A DNA stretch of 64,000 nt from Hyphomicrobiales bacterium. GTDB taxonomy: Bacteria; Pseudomonadota; Alphaproteobacteria; Rhizobiales; Rhizobiaceae. The stretch covers positions 434,001 to 498,000 of the forward strand of contig UBJR01000005.1 of NCBI GenBank assembly GCA_900465675.1, read 5' to 3'. A program made the translations under genes and the position numbers. Under the pieces are notes generated by a model. That model had not been told where the DNA came from and searched no databases. It saw only the letters and a list, made by a program, of their open reading frames with translations. Below are positions 35,044 through 43,596 of the stretch, one piece after another. Numbering within the stretch: the first letter of the stretch is position 1; each line of letters starts with the position of its first letter.

Positions 35044-35532
35044 ATGACGGAAACCGCTACCCTCGATTCATTCGATCTCTCTTTGCTGAAGCTGGTGCAG
35101 GTCAACAACCTGATGCCGGCCCGCATGCTCGCCGAAAAAGTTGGCCTTTCGGAAAGCGCGGTGTTGCGCAGGCTTCGCCAGATGCGGGCGAATGGGACGA
35201 TTGCCGCCGATGTCGCGATCGTACGGCCGGCGTCGATGGGATTTCCACTGACAATTCACGTTCTCGTTTCGCTGGAGCGCGAGGCCGGTAGCGAACTCGA
35301 GGCGTTCATCAGGAAGATCAAAAAGCGGCCGGAGGTTCGGCAGGCCAACTACGTGACCGGTGAGGCTGATTTCATTCTGATGCTGCAGCTTTCCGGCATG
35401 GAGCAATACGACGTCTTCACGCGGGAAGTGTTCCACGAAGACGGCAACGTGAAATCGTTCACGACGCTGGTTACGATCCGCGATGTCGTCAACCCTATGG
35501 ATGCGGTCCTTGCTCGAGGCATCGACCGATAA
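35044..35532 (+). CDS. Lrp/AsnC family transcriptional regulator
   Basis: 162 residues: an N-terminal helix-turn-helix (DLSLLKLVQVNNLMPARMLAEKVGLSESAVLRR, shown in part) and a C-terminal RAM effector domain (VLVSLEREAGSELEAF, VTGEADFILMLQL, TLVTIRDV). Lrp-type proteins usually regulate the adjacent divergent operon in response to an amino acid. Here that operon is the PLP lyase, LivK receptor and amidohydrolase, with 84 bp between the starts. It is a probable local activator induced by the lyase substrate. Confidence 0.92.
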   Translation: MTETATLDSFDLSLLKLVQVNNLMPARMLAEKVGLSESAVLRRLRQMRANGTIAADVAIVRPASMGFPLTIHVLVSLEREAGSELEAFIRKIKKRPEVRQANYVTGEADFILMLQLSGMEQYDVFTREVFHEDGNVKSFTTLVTIRDVVNPMDAVLARGIDR

Positions 35533-35664
35533 ATCAAGGCGCCGCTCACACCGCGGTGCCCCCTCGAAGTATAACTCCGCGGACCACTGCCACTCACCTG
35601 CTCGCCAAAAGGCGGATCTAGAGGCGGTTTCGGCGGTGTAGTGATACGCGGCCAATATGCACGA

Positions 35665-36081
35665 TAAGAACCCGGCAAGATCCTGGTGAGCTTCCATGAG
35701 ACCGGCCGTCCCACCGGGATCATCTGCCACGGTCCGATCGTTCTGCTTTCGGCACTCCCGCATCCGGATGCCTTCATCGCCTCGATGATCACAGGTGACG
35801 GCAAGGCAAGCTCGCTCACCACCGGCTGGCCTTATGCCGGTTATCGCGCGACGATCTTCTTGACCGGCGAAGAGCAGGCGCTCGAAGGCCCGAACGGCCT
35901 CGGTGGCAACGTTCAGTTCTACCTGGTCAATGCTCTGGCCGAAGCCAGCGCACGCGTGGAACCGATCGCCAACTGGCATAGCAACGTCGTCGTCGATCGC
36001 GAACTGATCACCGGCCAGCAGCCGATGTCGGCGCCAGAATTCGGCGACGCTCTCGTCGCAAAGCTGAATGACAAGCAGTAG
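35665..36081 (+). pseudogene. 5'-truncated DJ-1/PfpI (type 1 glutamine amidotransferase-like) remnant
   Basis: The frame open after a TAA at about 35662-35664 reads PGKILVSFHETGRPTG, then the nucleophile elbow ICHGPIVLLSA with the conserved Cys, and continues to a normal C-terminus with WHSNVVVDRELITGQQP and FGDALVAKL. The N-terminal about 90-110 residues of the family (including the acidic residue that activates the Cys) are missing. The 130 bp before it contain no recognisable coding sequence. The only start in frame is a GTG at 35686 inside a conserved helix. It is best read as the 3' fragment of a deleted gene. Confidence 0.85.
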
Positions 36082-36094
36082 TCACGTCGAAAGC

Positions 36095-36120
36095 GGACCG
36101 CCGGGTCAATTCGGCGGTCC
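36095..36120. terminator. Hairpin after the PfpI remnant
   Basis: Perfect 9-bp stem GGACCGCCG / CGGCGGTCC with an eight-base loop, fourteen bases after the remnant stop. No T-tract follows. It is probably the old terminator of the truncated gene. Confidence 0.55.
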
Positions 36121-36217
36121 CAAACCCATACTTTAAGTCGCGTCCAAGCTCAAAAAAGCGCTTTCCCCGGGGCTTGTCTCATGGGAAAGGTAACGCTGCA
36201 TTTGCGACGAAAGATCC

Positions 36218-37420
36218 ATGAAAACAATATCGGGCACCAACCTTGAGCAAGCGAAATTCCATAACCGCCGGGTTGTGATCGAGGCGATCCGCAGCAGTGG
36301 ACCGCTGTCCCGGGCGGCGATCGCGCGGATGACCGCGCTGACCACGCAAACGGTGTCCAACATTGTCGAGGAACTGGCGCGCTCTCACCTTTTGATTTCC
36401 GGCGAGCCGCAGAAGACAGCGCGCGGACAGCCGATCATTCCGTACTCGATCAATCCGCAGGGCGCCTATTCGATCGGCCTTGAGCTCGGAAGCCAGCGCG
36501 CCAGCGGCATTCTGACCGATCTCTCCGGGGCCATCTGCGCCCGCGTCGAGCACAACATCGACCATGCCGATCCGGAGAAGGCAATTCCTGTCCTTGAGGG
36601 CGTCGTCGCCGAGCTTCAGGGAGCATTCGCGTTTGACCGCCGCCGCCTTCTCGGGATCGGAATGGCACTTCCCGGGCGCTATGCCGACGGAGGGGTGACC
36701 ACGCTCAGCCCGCAAAATCTGCCGGGGTGGCAGCGCTTCCCCGTTGGACGCGAGCTTGAAGACCGTCTGGGCTTGCCGGTGCTCATCGAGAACGATGCGG
36801 CGGCAGCGGCGATCGGCGAGCGCCTTCACGGCGTCGCCCGCGGCTTCAACAGTTTCGTCTATCTCTACCTTGCCCGCGACGGTGGCATCGGTGCCGGCAT
36901 GTTTCTCGACGGCCATCTCTACAAGGGCAGCCGCTACAATGCAGGCGAAATCGGCCATATCGTCGTCGAACGCAACGGCAGGCCCTGCCCCTGCGGCAAA
37001 CGTGGTTGCCTCGACCGCTATGTGTCGCCGTCGGTCGCCTATGAATTCATGGGCATCGGCAATGCAGGCGAGCTTTCGACCGACGAACTCGACGAACGGG
37101 TGAGAGCCGGCGGCAAAGGTCTTGAGGACTGGCTGGCGCTGGCGGTCGAGCCCTTGCGGCAGACAATCGACTTTCTTGAGCTTGCCTTCGACCCGCAGAC
37201 GATCGTTCTCGGCGGCAGCATATCGACGCTGATGATGCAGCGGCTGGCCGACTGCCTGGCGCCCCTACCCGTGCCGATCGATCCCGATGAGATAAGGACC
37301 GTGCCGCGCGTCACCATCGGCACGACCGGGAAGGATACGGCCATTCTCGGCGCCGCAGCCCTCCCGATCTTTTCCGAAACGAACCCCCGTTTCGACGTGC
37401 TGCAGAAGCCGCTGGGCTAG
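36218..37420 (+). CDS. ROK-family transcriptional regulator (NagC/Mlc-like)
   Basis: 400 residues. An N-terminal winged helix (about 15-75; GPLSRAAIARMTALTTQTVSNIVEEL in part) is followed by a ROK sugar-kinase-like domain. The ROK signature region GEIGHIVVERNGRPCPCGKRGCLDRY keeps the HxnCxCGxxGC zinc site. ENDAAAAAIGERLHG holds the conserved acidic residue. It is convergent with the GH20 hexosaminidase, with six bases between stops, and probably represses the chitooligosaccharide operon, sensing an amino sugar. A palindrome upstream of that operon (45314-45326) is a candidate operator. Confidence 0.9.
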   Translation: MKTISGTNLEQAKFHNRRVVIEAIRSSGPLSRAAIARMTALTTQTVSNIVEELARSHLLISGEPQKTARGQPIIPYSINPQGAYSIGLELGSQRASGILTDLSGAICARVEHNIDHADPEKAIPVLEGVVAELQGAFAFDRRRLLGIGMALPGRYADGGVTTLSPQNLPGWQRFPVGRELEDRLGLPVLIENDAAAAAIGERLHGVARGFNSFVYLYLARDGGIGAGMFLDGHLYKGSRYNAGEIGHIVVERNGRPCPCGKRGCLDRYVSPSVAYEFMGIGNAGELSTDELDERVRAGGKGLEDWLALAVEPLRQTIDFLELAFDPQTIVLGGSISTLMMQRLADCLAPLPVPIDPDEIRTVPRVTIGTTGKDTAILGAAALPIFSETNPRFDVLQKPLG

Positions 37421-37425
37421 CGGCT

Positions 37426-39447
37426 TCAGGCTTGCTGGATGCCGTAGAGAAGCGGCATCAATCCCGCGAGCGCCCGGAACCGCTCCCAGGATTTCGCCTC
37501 CGGTCTCGTCCAGCCGTTTTCAGCGAGGGCCGAAAGCCTTGGAAAGACCAGGCGATCGAAGACGGCCCGGTCGGTCATCGGTTCAGACCAGATGCAGGCC
37601 TGTATCCCGCGAAGCATGTTCCTTTGCGCGTCCGTCCATCCCTCGACCGGATCGAACTGGTACAGCTTTTCAGCGTCGGACGTCCCCGCCCAGTTGGCGC
37701 CCGGCTCGTCCCAATCTGGCCTGAGTGCCATATCGAGATAGTAGACCTGGCCGGGGCAAACCACGATTTCGTAGCCTTGCGCGGCGAGTTCAGCCGCCAC
37801 TTCGACATTTCTCCAGCTGCAGAGATAGCTGCGCGATTTGTCGATGACGTCTCCATGGGCTGCTTCTTCCCAGCCCCCGGTGGTGCATCCGTTGGCGGCC
37901 AGGAAGCGCTGCGCCCGCTGCAGAAATTCGGCCTGCAGCACCGCGGTACCCGACCCAGAAATATCGTCGGCGCCATGGTCGTTGGTAATGACGTTCAGCC
38001 GTTCCGCATGCCTGTCGGCGATCTCGTCACCGGCGAGTGAACGCAACCTTGCCAGTGCCTGCGGAGAACCGGACCAGGCGCCGAGCGGAACCTCGTCGGC
38101 ACCGATGTGGATGATCTTCGAAGGGAACAGGTCGATGAGTTCGGAGAGAATGGTCTCAACGATCTCGTAGGTCTCTTCCCTTGCCGGATTGAGGCAATTG
38201 TCCGGAAAGCCCTGGACGGAATAGTAGCTGCCCATCTCGTCCGGATCGCGCAGTTCCGGAATGGCAAGCTGCATCGCATAGCAATGGCCCGGCATGTCGA
38301 TCTCCGGAACGACGGTTATGCCGAACGACGAGGCGAGCGAAACGATCTCTCGTACCGCAGCCTTGGTGTAGAACCCGCCCGTTCGAGCCGGGCTGGAGCC
38401 GAGGAGCGGCGGAATTGCCAGCCCGTGGCCGCGCCAGGCGCCAATCTCCGTCAGAGCCGGATAGGCGTCGATCTCCACGCGCCACGCTTCATCATCCGAC
38501 AAATGCCAGTGGAAATGGTTGAGCTTGTTCCACGCCAGCACCGCGAGCAGCTTTTTGATTTCTGCAGCGCCGTAGAATTGTCTGGCAACATCGAGATGCA
38601 ACCCGCGCCAGGCCATTTGCGGCTCGTCGGTGATTTCGCCGGACCCCGGAAAATGGAAGACCTGCGGATGCAGCCTTGCGCCCCGCCAAATCTGACCAAG
38701 CGTGATGAGGCCGTAGAGAAAACCGGTCCGGCCGGCCGCCTCGACCTCGACGCTGCTGCCCCGAAAGCGGATACGGTAGCTTTCCGGCCCCGGGAGATCT
38801 GCTGCTGTCAGCAAGACAGGCATGCCTCCCTCGGCAGCCGGTCTCACCATCCCCTCGACGGCAAACAGCCGCTCCACCAGCGCCGTGAAATTTTCTGCCG
38901 CGGCCTCTGCTTCGGCATTGGAAGCCTGCAGGGCAAAGCCTGCAGGCAACGGCATGCGGGCGCCAACCGAGACTTTGCTGGGCCACGGAATAATGGAAAC
39001 GGGAACAGACACCTGGGCAGGCACCGGAAAGATCTCTGCGCCACGCTTGAGCGGCGCGTTGCTGGCCGACGACCGTGTCGGTTCGCATTCAAGCGTGATG
39101 ATGCGCCCGTCATCAAGAGCCAGATAGGCGTTGGTCGCACCGTCCGTCCAGTGCTGGAATTGCCAGCTCAGCGCAAAAACAGAGATCGACCAGGTGTCTC
39201 CCTGGGCAAGCACGAAGCCTTCAGGCGGACGGAATTCCGTAAAGTTCGAGAGACGTTTGGAAACCACCGCACCTTCGACCCGGCCAGCCGGATCGACACG
39301 TCCCGGCCCGCTGACACAGAGGGCGAAGTTGGTCAGCGGTTCGCCTCCCATGTGCTTCAGGCGAAGTGCATAGGAGAACTCTGCGTTGCCGGAAGGCGGA
39401 TTCCATATGGTCTCCAGCCGCAGGGCGGAGCGTTGAGGTGCGGACAT
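37426..39447 (-). CDS. Beta-N-acetylhexosaminidase, GH20
   Basis: 673 residues. The N-terminal about 130 residues are a beta-rich accessory domain, then a GH20b domain, then the GH20 barrel (about 275-640). WRGLHLDVARQFY, NKLNHFHWHLSDDEAWRVEI, EIDMPGHCYAMQ and the catalytic Asp-Glu pair in IIHIGADEVPLGAW are intact. It releases terminal GlcNAc from chitooligosaccharides or muropeptide-type glycans. No signal peptide is seen from the ATG at 39447, so it probably acts on imported sugars in the cytoplasm. Last gene of the Dpp-like transporter operon, 16 bp after the GNAT gene. Confidence 0.93.
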   Translation of the reverse strand: MSAPQRSALRLETIWNPPSGNAEFSYALRLKHMGGEPLTNFALCVSGPGRVDPAGRVEGAVVSKRLSNFTEFRPPEGFVLAQGDTWSISVFALSWQFQHWTDGATNAYLALDDGRIITLECEPTRSSASNAPLKRGAEIFPVPAQVSVPVSIIPWPSKVSVGARMPLPAGFALQASNAEAEAAAENFTALVERLFAVEGMVRPAAEGGMPVLLTAADLPGPESYRIRFRGSSVEVEAAGRTGFLYGLITLGQIWRGARLHPQVFHFPGSGEITDEPQMAWRGLHLDVARQFYGAAEIKKLLAVLAWNKLNHFHWHLSDDEAWRVEIDAYPALTEIGAWRGHGLAIPPLLGSSPARTGGFYTKAAVREIVSLASSFGITVVPEIDMPGHCYAMQLAIPELRDPDEMGSYYSVQGFPDNCLNPAREETYEIVETILSELIDLFPSKIIHIGADEVPLGAWSGSPQALARLRSLAGDEIADRHAERLNVITNDHGADDISGSGTAVLQAEFLQRAQRFLAANGCTTGGWEEAAHGDVIDKSRSYLCSWRNVEVAAELAAQGYEIVVCPGQVYYLDMALRPDWDEPGANWAGTSDAEKLYQFDPVEGWTDAQRNMLRGIQACIWSEPMTDRAVFDRLVFPRLSALAENGWTRPEAKSWERFRALAGLMPLLYGIQQA

Positions 39448-39463
39448 GGCTATTCCTTTGGGT

Positions 39464-39940
39464 TCAGTGGTCAGTTTTGAGCATGCCGGCATAAATGCCG
39501 GGCTCGGAATTCGGGATCGGCGTTGCCGCAACGGCCTTCTCGTAAAACGCGGACGGCCCGACGTCGCCGATGATCGCATAGGCATATCCCAGCGACTTAA
39601 GGTCGGTCAGGCTGGCAAACAGGAGAGCACGGCCGATTCCAAGACCGCGCGCATTTTCATCAACGCCGGTTGGGCCGAAAAAGCCGCGGGCCGTGGCCTC
39701 GTGGCAGGCAAAGCCGATCAGCGCGCCGTCGCGCGTCGCGATAAAGCAGGTGGGCGGCTGGCGGGTCATGGCGACTGTTGCTTCGCTGGCCCAGCCCGCT
39801 CCAAATTTGTCCTCGATCCAGCCTGTGATCAGCTTGAGCTCGGGCGGCAAGGCGCGCCTGATTGTCACCTTGGCCTCCGTCATGGCGGTTTGTGACGTGT
39901 TGTCGGCAGGCAAGGCCGACAGGTTGACGAGATAATCCAT
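39464..39940 (-). CDS. GNAT family N-acetyltransferase
   Basis: 158 residues with a GNAT core: FIATRDGALIGFACHEAT strand, acetyl-CoA pyrophosphate loop in ENARGLGIGRALL (R/Q-x-x-G-x-G/A type) and a C-terminal SAFYEKAVAATPI segment. It is encoded between the ATPase subunit of the transporter and the hexosaminidase, with gaps of 12 and 16 bp. Its substrate may be an amino sugar or a sugar-peptide derivative released from the imported compound; that is inference. A start at MTEAKVTIRR (19 residues later) is possible because no strong ribosome-binding site precedes the first ATG. Confidence 0.85.
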   Translation of the reverse strand: MDYLVNLSALPADNTSQTAMTEAKVTIRRALPPELKLITGWIEDKFGAGWASEATVAMTRQPPTCFIATRDGALIGFACHEATARGFFGPTGVDENARGLGIGRALLFASLTDLKSLGYAYAIIGDVGPSAFYEKAVAATPIPNSEPGIYAGMLKTDH

Positions 39941-39952
39941 TCTAGTTTGGCC

Positions 39953-40885
39953 TTACTGAGCTGTGTTGCCGGGCATTCGGACAAAGTGGTTCGCGCCCAC
40001 CTGATCGATCGCTGCCGACGCTGGGCGGCTGAGGCTGCGGACCTTTTCCGCCTGTTCAAGAAAGCGCGCACTTCCGCCGGTCACGAACGGCCTGCCGCCA
40101 TCGGGCACGGCAGAAAGCAGCAGCCGGGTGTAGGGATGATGCGGCTGGCCAAGCACAGCTGCCGTATCGCCCCATTCAACCATCTGCCCCGCAAACATCA
40201 CGACGATTTCCTCGGCAACGCTGGCCGCGGTGGCGATATCATGGGTGATGTAAAGCAGGGCCAGATCATTTTGCTTTTTGACGCGCGCCAGGAGGTCGAG
40301 AATGTCCTTGCGAATAGAGACATCGAGCATCGACGTCGGTTCATCGGCAACGAGCACGCTCGGTTGAACGGCAAGCGCCCGGGCGATGTTGACGCGCTGG
40401 CGCTGACCGCCCGAAAGCTCGTGCGGAAACTTCCGGCGCGAGACTGCCGGGTCGAGCCCGACGCTTTCAAGCAGTGCCCCGATACGCTCGTCCAGCACCT
40501 GCTTTGAAAGACCGTGCTGGTGAAGTTCGAGCGGCCGCGACAGATGATGGTTCACGCTGAAGGCGGGATTCAGGGAGGAAAACGGATCCTGAAACACCAT
40601 CTGGACATCCTTGCGGTAGCGCCGCTCCTCCTTCGGGGTACCGCGAAGCGTCAGATCCTGCCCCCGAAAGAGCAGCTTGCCGCCAGAGGGTCTGTCCAGG
40701 CGGGCGATGATCCGCGCGCAGGTGGTCTTGCCGCATCCGGATTCGCCGACAAGCGCCAGAGCCCGTCCCGGATAGAGGGAGAAACTGATGTCCCTCAAAG
40801 CCTGGATCGGGCCGAAATGCCTGTTGATGCTTTCAAGCCGGATATGCGGCAAAGCTGCGGTGGATATGCTCGGCTCGGCTCTCAT
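39953..40885 (-). CDS. Oligopeptide/chitooligosaccharide-type ABC ATPase (DppF-like)
   Basis: 310-residue ATPase of the Dpp/Opp family. Walker A GESGCGKTT, signature LSGGQRQRVNIARAL, Walker B VLVADEPTSMLD and switch His in YITHDIATA are intact; the C-terminal oligo_HPY-type extension is present (HPYTRLLLSAVPDGG). It overlaps the DppD-like gene by four bases. The transporter is of the type that in Vibrio imports (GlcNAc)2 and in other bacteria imports dipeptides. Confidence 0.93.
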   Translation of the reverse strand: MRAEPSISTAALPHIRLESINRHFGPIQALRDISFSLYPGRALALVGESGCGKTTCARIIARLDRPSGGKLLFRGQDLTLRGTPKEERRYRKDVQMVFQDPFSSLNPAFSVNHHLSRPLELHQHGLSKQVLDERIGALLESVGLDPAVSRRKFPHELSGGQRQRVNIARALAVQPSVLVADEPTSMLDVSIRKDILDLLARVKKQNDLALLYITHDIATAASVAEEIVVMFAGQMVEWGDTAAVLGQPHHPYTRLLLSAVPDGGRPFVTGGSARFLEQAEKVRSLSRPASAAIDQVGANHFVRMPGNTAQ

Positions 40886-41697
40886 GCTGTAACTCCGGAA
40901 GACAGGTCATGGACGGGAAGCTGCGGGATCGCGTTCCATAGCTTGCGCGTGTATTCGTGCTTCGGCGCCGTGCTGACCTGATGGACATCGCCGACCTCGA
41001 CCAGCTCGCCTTTCAGCATCACTCCGATGCGCTGACACAGCTGCGCCATCAAATGCAGGTCGTGCGTGATGAACAGCACCGAGAAACCATGAGTTCTCTG
41101 CAGATCGACGACCTGCTCGAGGATCTCGCGCTGGACGACGACATCGAGCGCTGTCGTCGGCTCATCCATAATGATCAGTTCGGGCTGGAGGGCCAGACAT
41201 ATGGCGATGACGATGCGCTGACGCATGCCGCCTGAAAACTGATGCGGATAGTCGGCAATGCGATGGGGCGGTATGCCCACCAGCCGGAACATCTCCTCGC
41301 CGCGTGCCCTCGACTGGTCGCGCGAACATCCGGTATGCCTGAAGAGCACGTCATGAAACTGCGCTTCGACCCGCATCAGGGGGTTAAGCGAGTTCATCGC
41401 ACTCTGGAACACCATACCGACGCGCTTCCAGCGGATCTTCTGGAGCTCGCGCTCGCTCAGGCGCAACAGATCTTCTCCACCCAGCCTGATGCTGCCGCTT
41501 GTGATCCACGCAGGCGCCTTGGAGAGCCGGGTGATCGCATAGGCAATCGTGCTCTTGCCGCACCCGGACTCGCCAGCAAGCCCAAAGATCTCTCCCTTGC
41601 CGATGTTGAAAGAGACGTCGTTGACGGCGCGGAACTCGCCTTTGTCGACCAGATAGTCGATGTTGAGATGCTCGATTTCCAGCAGATTGTCGCTCAT
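40882..41697 (-). CDS. Oligopeptide/chitooligosaccharide-type ABC ATPase (DppD-like)
   Basis: 271 residues. Walker A GESGCGKST, signature FSGGMRQRIVIAI, Walker B LIIMDEPTTALD and FITHDLHLMA are intact, with the C-terminal family extension. The ATG at 41697 overlaps the permease stop (ATGA); the open frame to 41745 overlaps the permease and is rejected. It forms a heterodimer with the DppF-like subunit. Confidence 0.93.
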   Translation of the reverse strand: MSDNLLEIEHLNIDYLVDKGEFRAVNDVSFNIGKGEIFGLAGESGCGKSTIAYAITRLSKAPAWITSGSIRLGGEDLLRLSERELQKIRWKRVGMVFQSAMNSLNPLMRVEAQFHDVLFRHTGCSRDQSRARGEEMFRLVGIPPHRIADYPHQFSGGMRQRIVIAICLALQPELIIMDEPTTALDVVVQREILEQVVDLQRTHGFSVLFITHDLHLMAQLCQRIGVMLKGELVEVGDVHQVSTAPKHEYTRKLWNAIPQLPVHDLSSGVTA

Positions 41698-42596
41698 CGG
41701 CGTGCCTCCAGTTCGCGATTGCGGGCACGATTGAGGCGGAACCACCGAGCAAGGGCGGGGCCTGAGCGCAGTTGCGGATTCGCGATCTCATCGAATGTGA
41801 AGTTGAGAAGCGCCAGTCCGAGACCGGTCAGCGCAATCCCGGCCGCCGGAACGCCGACGTCCCACCACGCACCCACCATGATCGCCGACGCGTTCTGCGC
41901 GTTGTAGAGCATCGTGCCCCAGGAGACCTTCAGGGGATCGCCGAAACCCAGATATTCCAGCGTCGTCTGTGCGACGACAGCATAGATGATGCTCCCGACC
42001 AGATTGATACCGATGAGGGGCGCCAGATTGGGCAGGATCTCGACGAAGATGATCCGCCATGCCGGCTCGCCGATCATTTTCGACGCTGTCACGAAATCAC
42101 GGTTTCTGATCGACATGGTCTGCGACCGCGTCATTCTTGCACCCCATGGCCACGATGTCAGAGCGATGATCATCATGATCGTCATCGGACCGACCGTTCC
42201 CGCGAATGAGGCAAGCAGGATCAGCAACGGCATGTTCGGGACGACGAGAACGGCATTGGTTGCAAGATCGAGGGCGGCGTCGGTTTTTCCGCCGGCATAT
42301 CCGGCAACAAGACCGATACCGGTGCCGATGACGGTGATCGCGATGCCGGTGGCAAACCCGACCGAAAGCGAGCTTCGCGCACCCCAGACAAACTGGCGAT
42401 AGACATCGCGCCCCATCTTCGTGGTGCCAAGAACGTGTTCCATCGACGGGGGCTGATGGGAGCGGCCGACACGCGCGCCGGGTTCGCCCGGCGCAATAAG
42501 CGGAGCAAGCAGCGCGATCGCCCAGATGGCCGCGACGATAATCAATCCGGCAACGGCCTTGCGCTGGCGAAGGATGGCCCCAAGGGTGAAGCTCAT
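41694..42596 (-). CDS. ABC transporter permease (DppC-like)
   Basis: 300 residues, BPD_transp_1 fold with an N-terminal anchor helix (VAGLIIVAAIWAIALLAPLIAP in part) and about five further helices. HVLGTTKMGRDVYRQFVWGARSSLSVG matches the DppC/OppC N-terminal signature, and the EAA loop region lies around VTASKMIGEPAWRIIFVEILPN. It starts within the stop of the DppB-like gene (TAATG overlap) and is translationally coupled on both sides. Confidence 0.93.
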   Translation of the reverse strand: MSFTLGAILRQRKAVAGLIIVAAIWAIALLAPLIAPGEPGARVGRSHQPPSMEHVLGTTKMGRDVYRQFVWGARSSLSVGFATGIAITVIGTGIGLVAGYAGGKTDAALDLATNAVLVVPNMPLLILLASFAGTVGPMTIMMIIALTSWPWGARMTRSQTMSIRNRDFVTASKMIGEPAWRIIFVEILPNLAPLIGINLVGSIIYAVVAQTTLEYLGFGDPLKVSWGTMLYNAQNASAIMVGAWWDVGVPAAGIALTGLGLALLNFTFDEIANPQLRSGPALARWFRLNRARNRELEARR

Positions 42597-43576
42597 TAGT
42601 TTGCCTCCCGCAGTCGTGGGTCGATCGATCCATAGAGAATGTCGACGAGAAAATTGGCGCCGAGAGTGGCAAGCGTCATCAGGAGCAGCTGGCCCTGAAT
42701 GACCGGATAGTCACGCGCGATACTCGCGGTGTAGAGGGTCAATCCGAGCCCCGGGTAGTTGAAGACGATCTCAGTGACGATCGATCCACCGAAGACCGCG
42801 CCGATCATCAGTGCCAGATTGGTAAGAACGGGAAGCATCGCGTTGCGGGCGCCGTATCCGAACATCACGGCACGGTGGCTGAGGCCCTTGGCACGCCCCA
42901 TCGTGACGTAGTCTTCGCCAAGCACCGAGATCATCGCCGAACGCATCGTCGTCTGAAATTCACCGATGAGAAACGGCGACAGCGTCAGTACCGGCAGAAT
43001 GGCGTGAACGAGCACGCTGCCTGCAAAGGTGAAGTCGAAACCCGGATCCAGGTTCGGATCATAGGCATAGCCAACCGGAAACCAGCGAAGCGAAACACCA
43101 AAGATGAAAAGCGTGGTCAATGCGATGATGACGGGAGGGACGGAGATCATCACGACCGAAAGGGGCGAGACGATCGTGTCAAACCGGCCGCCGCGCCGCC
43201 ATGCGGCGACAGCGCCGAGAACCACCCCCACACATAGCGAAAAGAGAATGGCGGTGACGACCAGAAAGATTGTCCAGATGGTGGCTCTGCCCAAAACCTG
43301 AACAACCGTTTGCGGATAGTATTTGACCGACACGCCAAGATCCAGCGTGGCCAACCCCTTCAGATAGTCGGCGAACTGGCTCATCATCGGGGCATCGACC
43401 GCGCCAAAGCGAGCCTTGATCGCTGCCACGGCTGCCGGCGTGGCGCGTGGCCCCAGCTGGGCCACCATGGCGTCGACGGGGCTCCCCGGCATAAGCCGGG
43501 GAAGGATGAAGTTCATCAACACGGCGAACGCCAGAGCGACCGCATAGACGCCGAGGCGCCGGCTCGAAATGCGCAT
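42596..43576 (-). CDS. ABC transporter permease (DppB-like)
   Basis: 326 residues with about six transmembrane helices. The N-terminal FILPRLMPGSPVDAMVAQLG signature is typical of DppB/OppB; the EAA loop is near DYVTMGRAKGLSHRAVMFGYGARNAMLPV. It follows the binding-protein gene by 20 bp and overlaps the DppC-like start by one base. Two permeases imply a heterodimeric channel. Confidence 0.93.
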   Translation of the reverse strand: MRISSRRLGVYAVALAFAVLMNFILPRLMPGSPVDAMVAQLGPRATPAAVAAIKARFGAVDAPMMSQFADYLKGLATLDLGVSVKYYPQTVVQVLGRATIWTIFLVVTAILFSLCVGVVLGAVAAWRRGGRFDTIVSPLSVVMISVPPVIIALTTLFIFGVSLRWFPVGYAYDPNLDPGFDFTFAGSVLVHAILPVLTLSPFLIGEFQTTMRSAMISVLGEDYVTMGRAKGLSHRAVMFGYGARNAMLPVLTNLALMIGAVFGGSIVTEIVFNYPGLGLTLYTASIARDYPVIQGQLLLMTLATLGANFLVDILYGSIDPRLREAN

Positions 43577-43596
43577 ATCCTCTATCCCTGGCCGGC

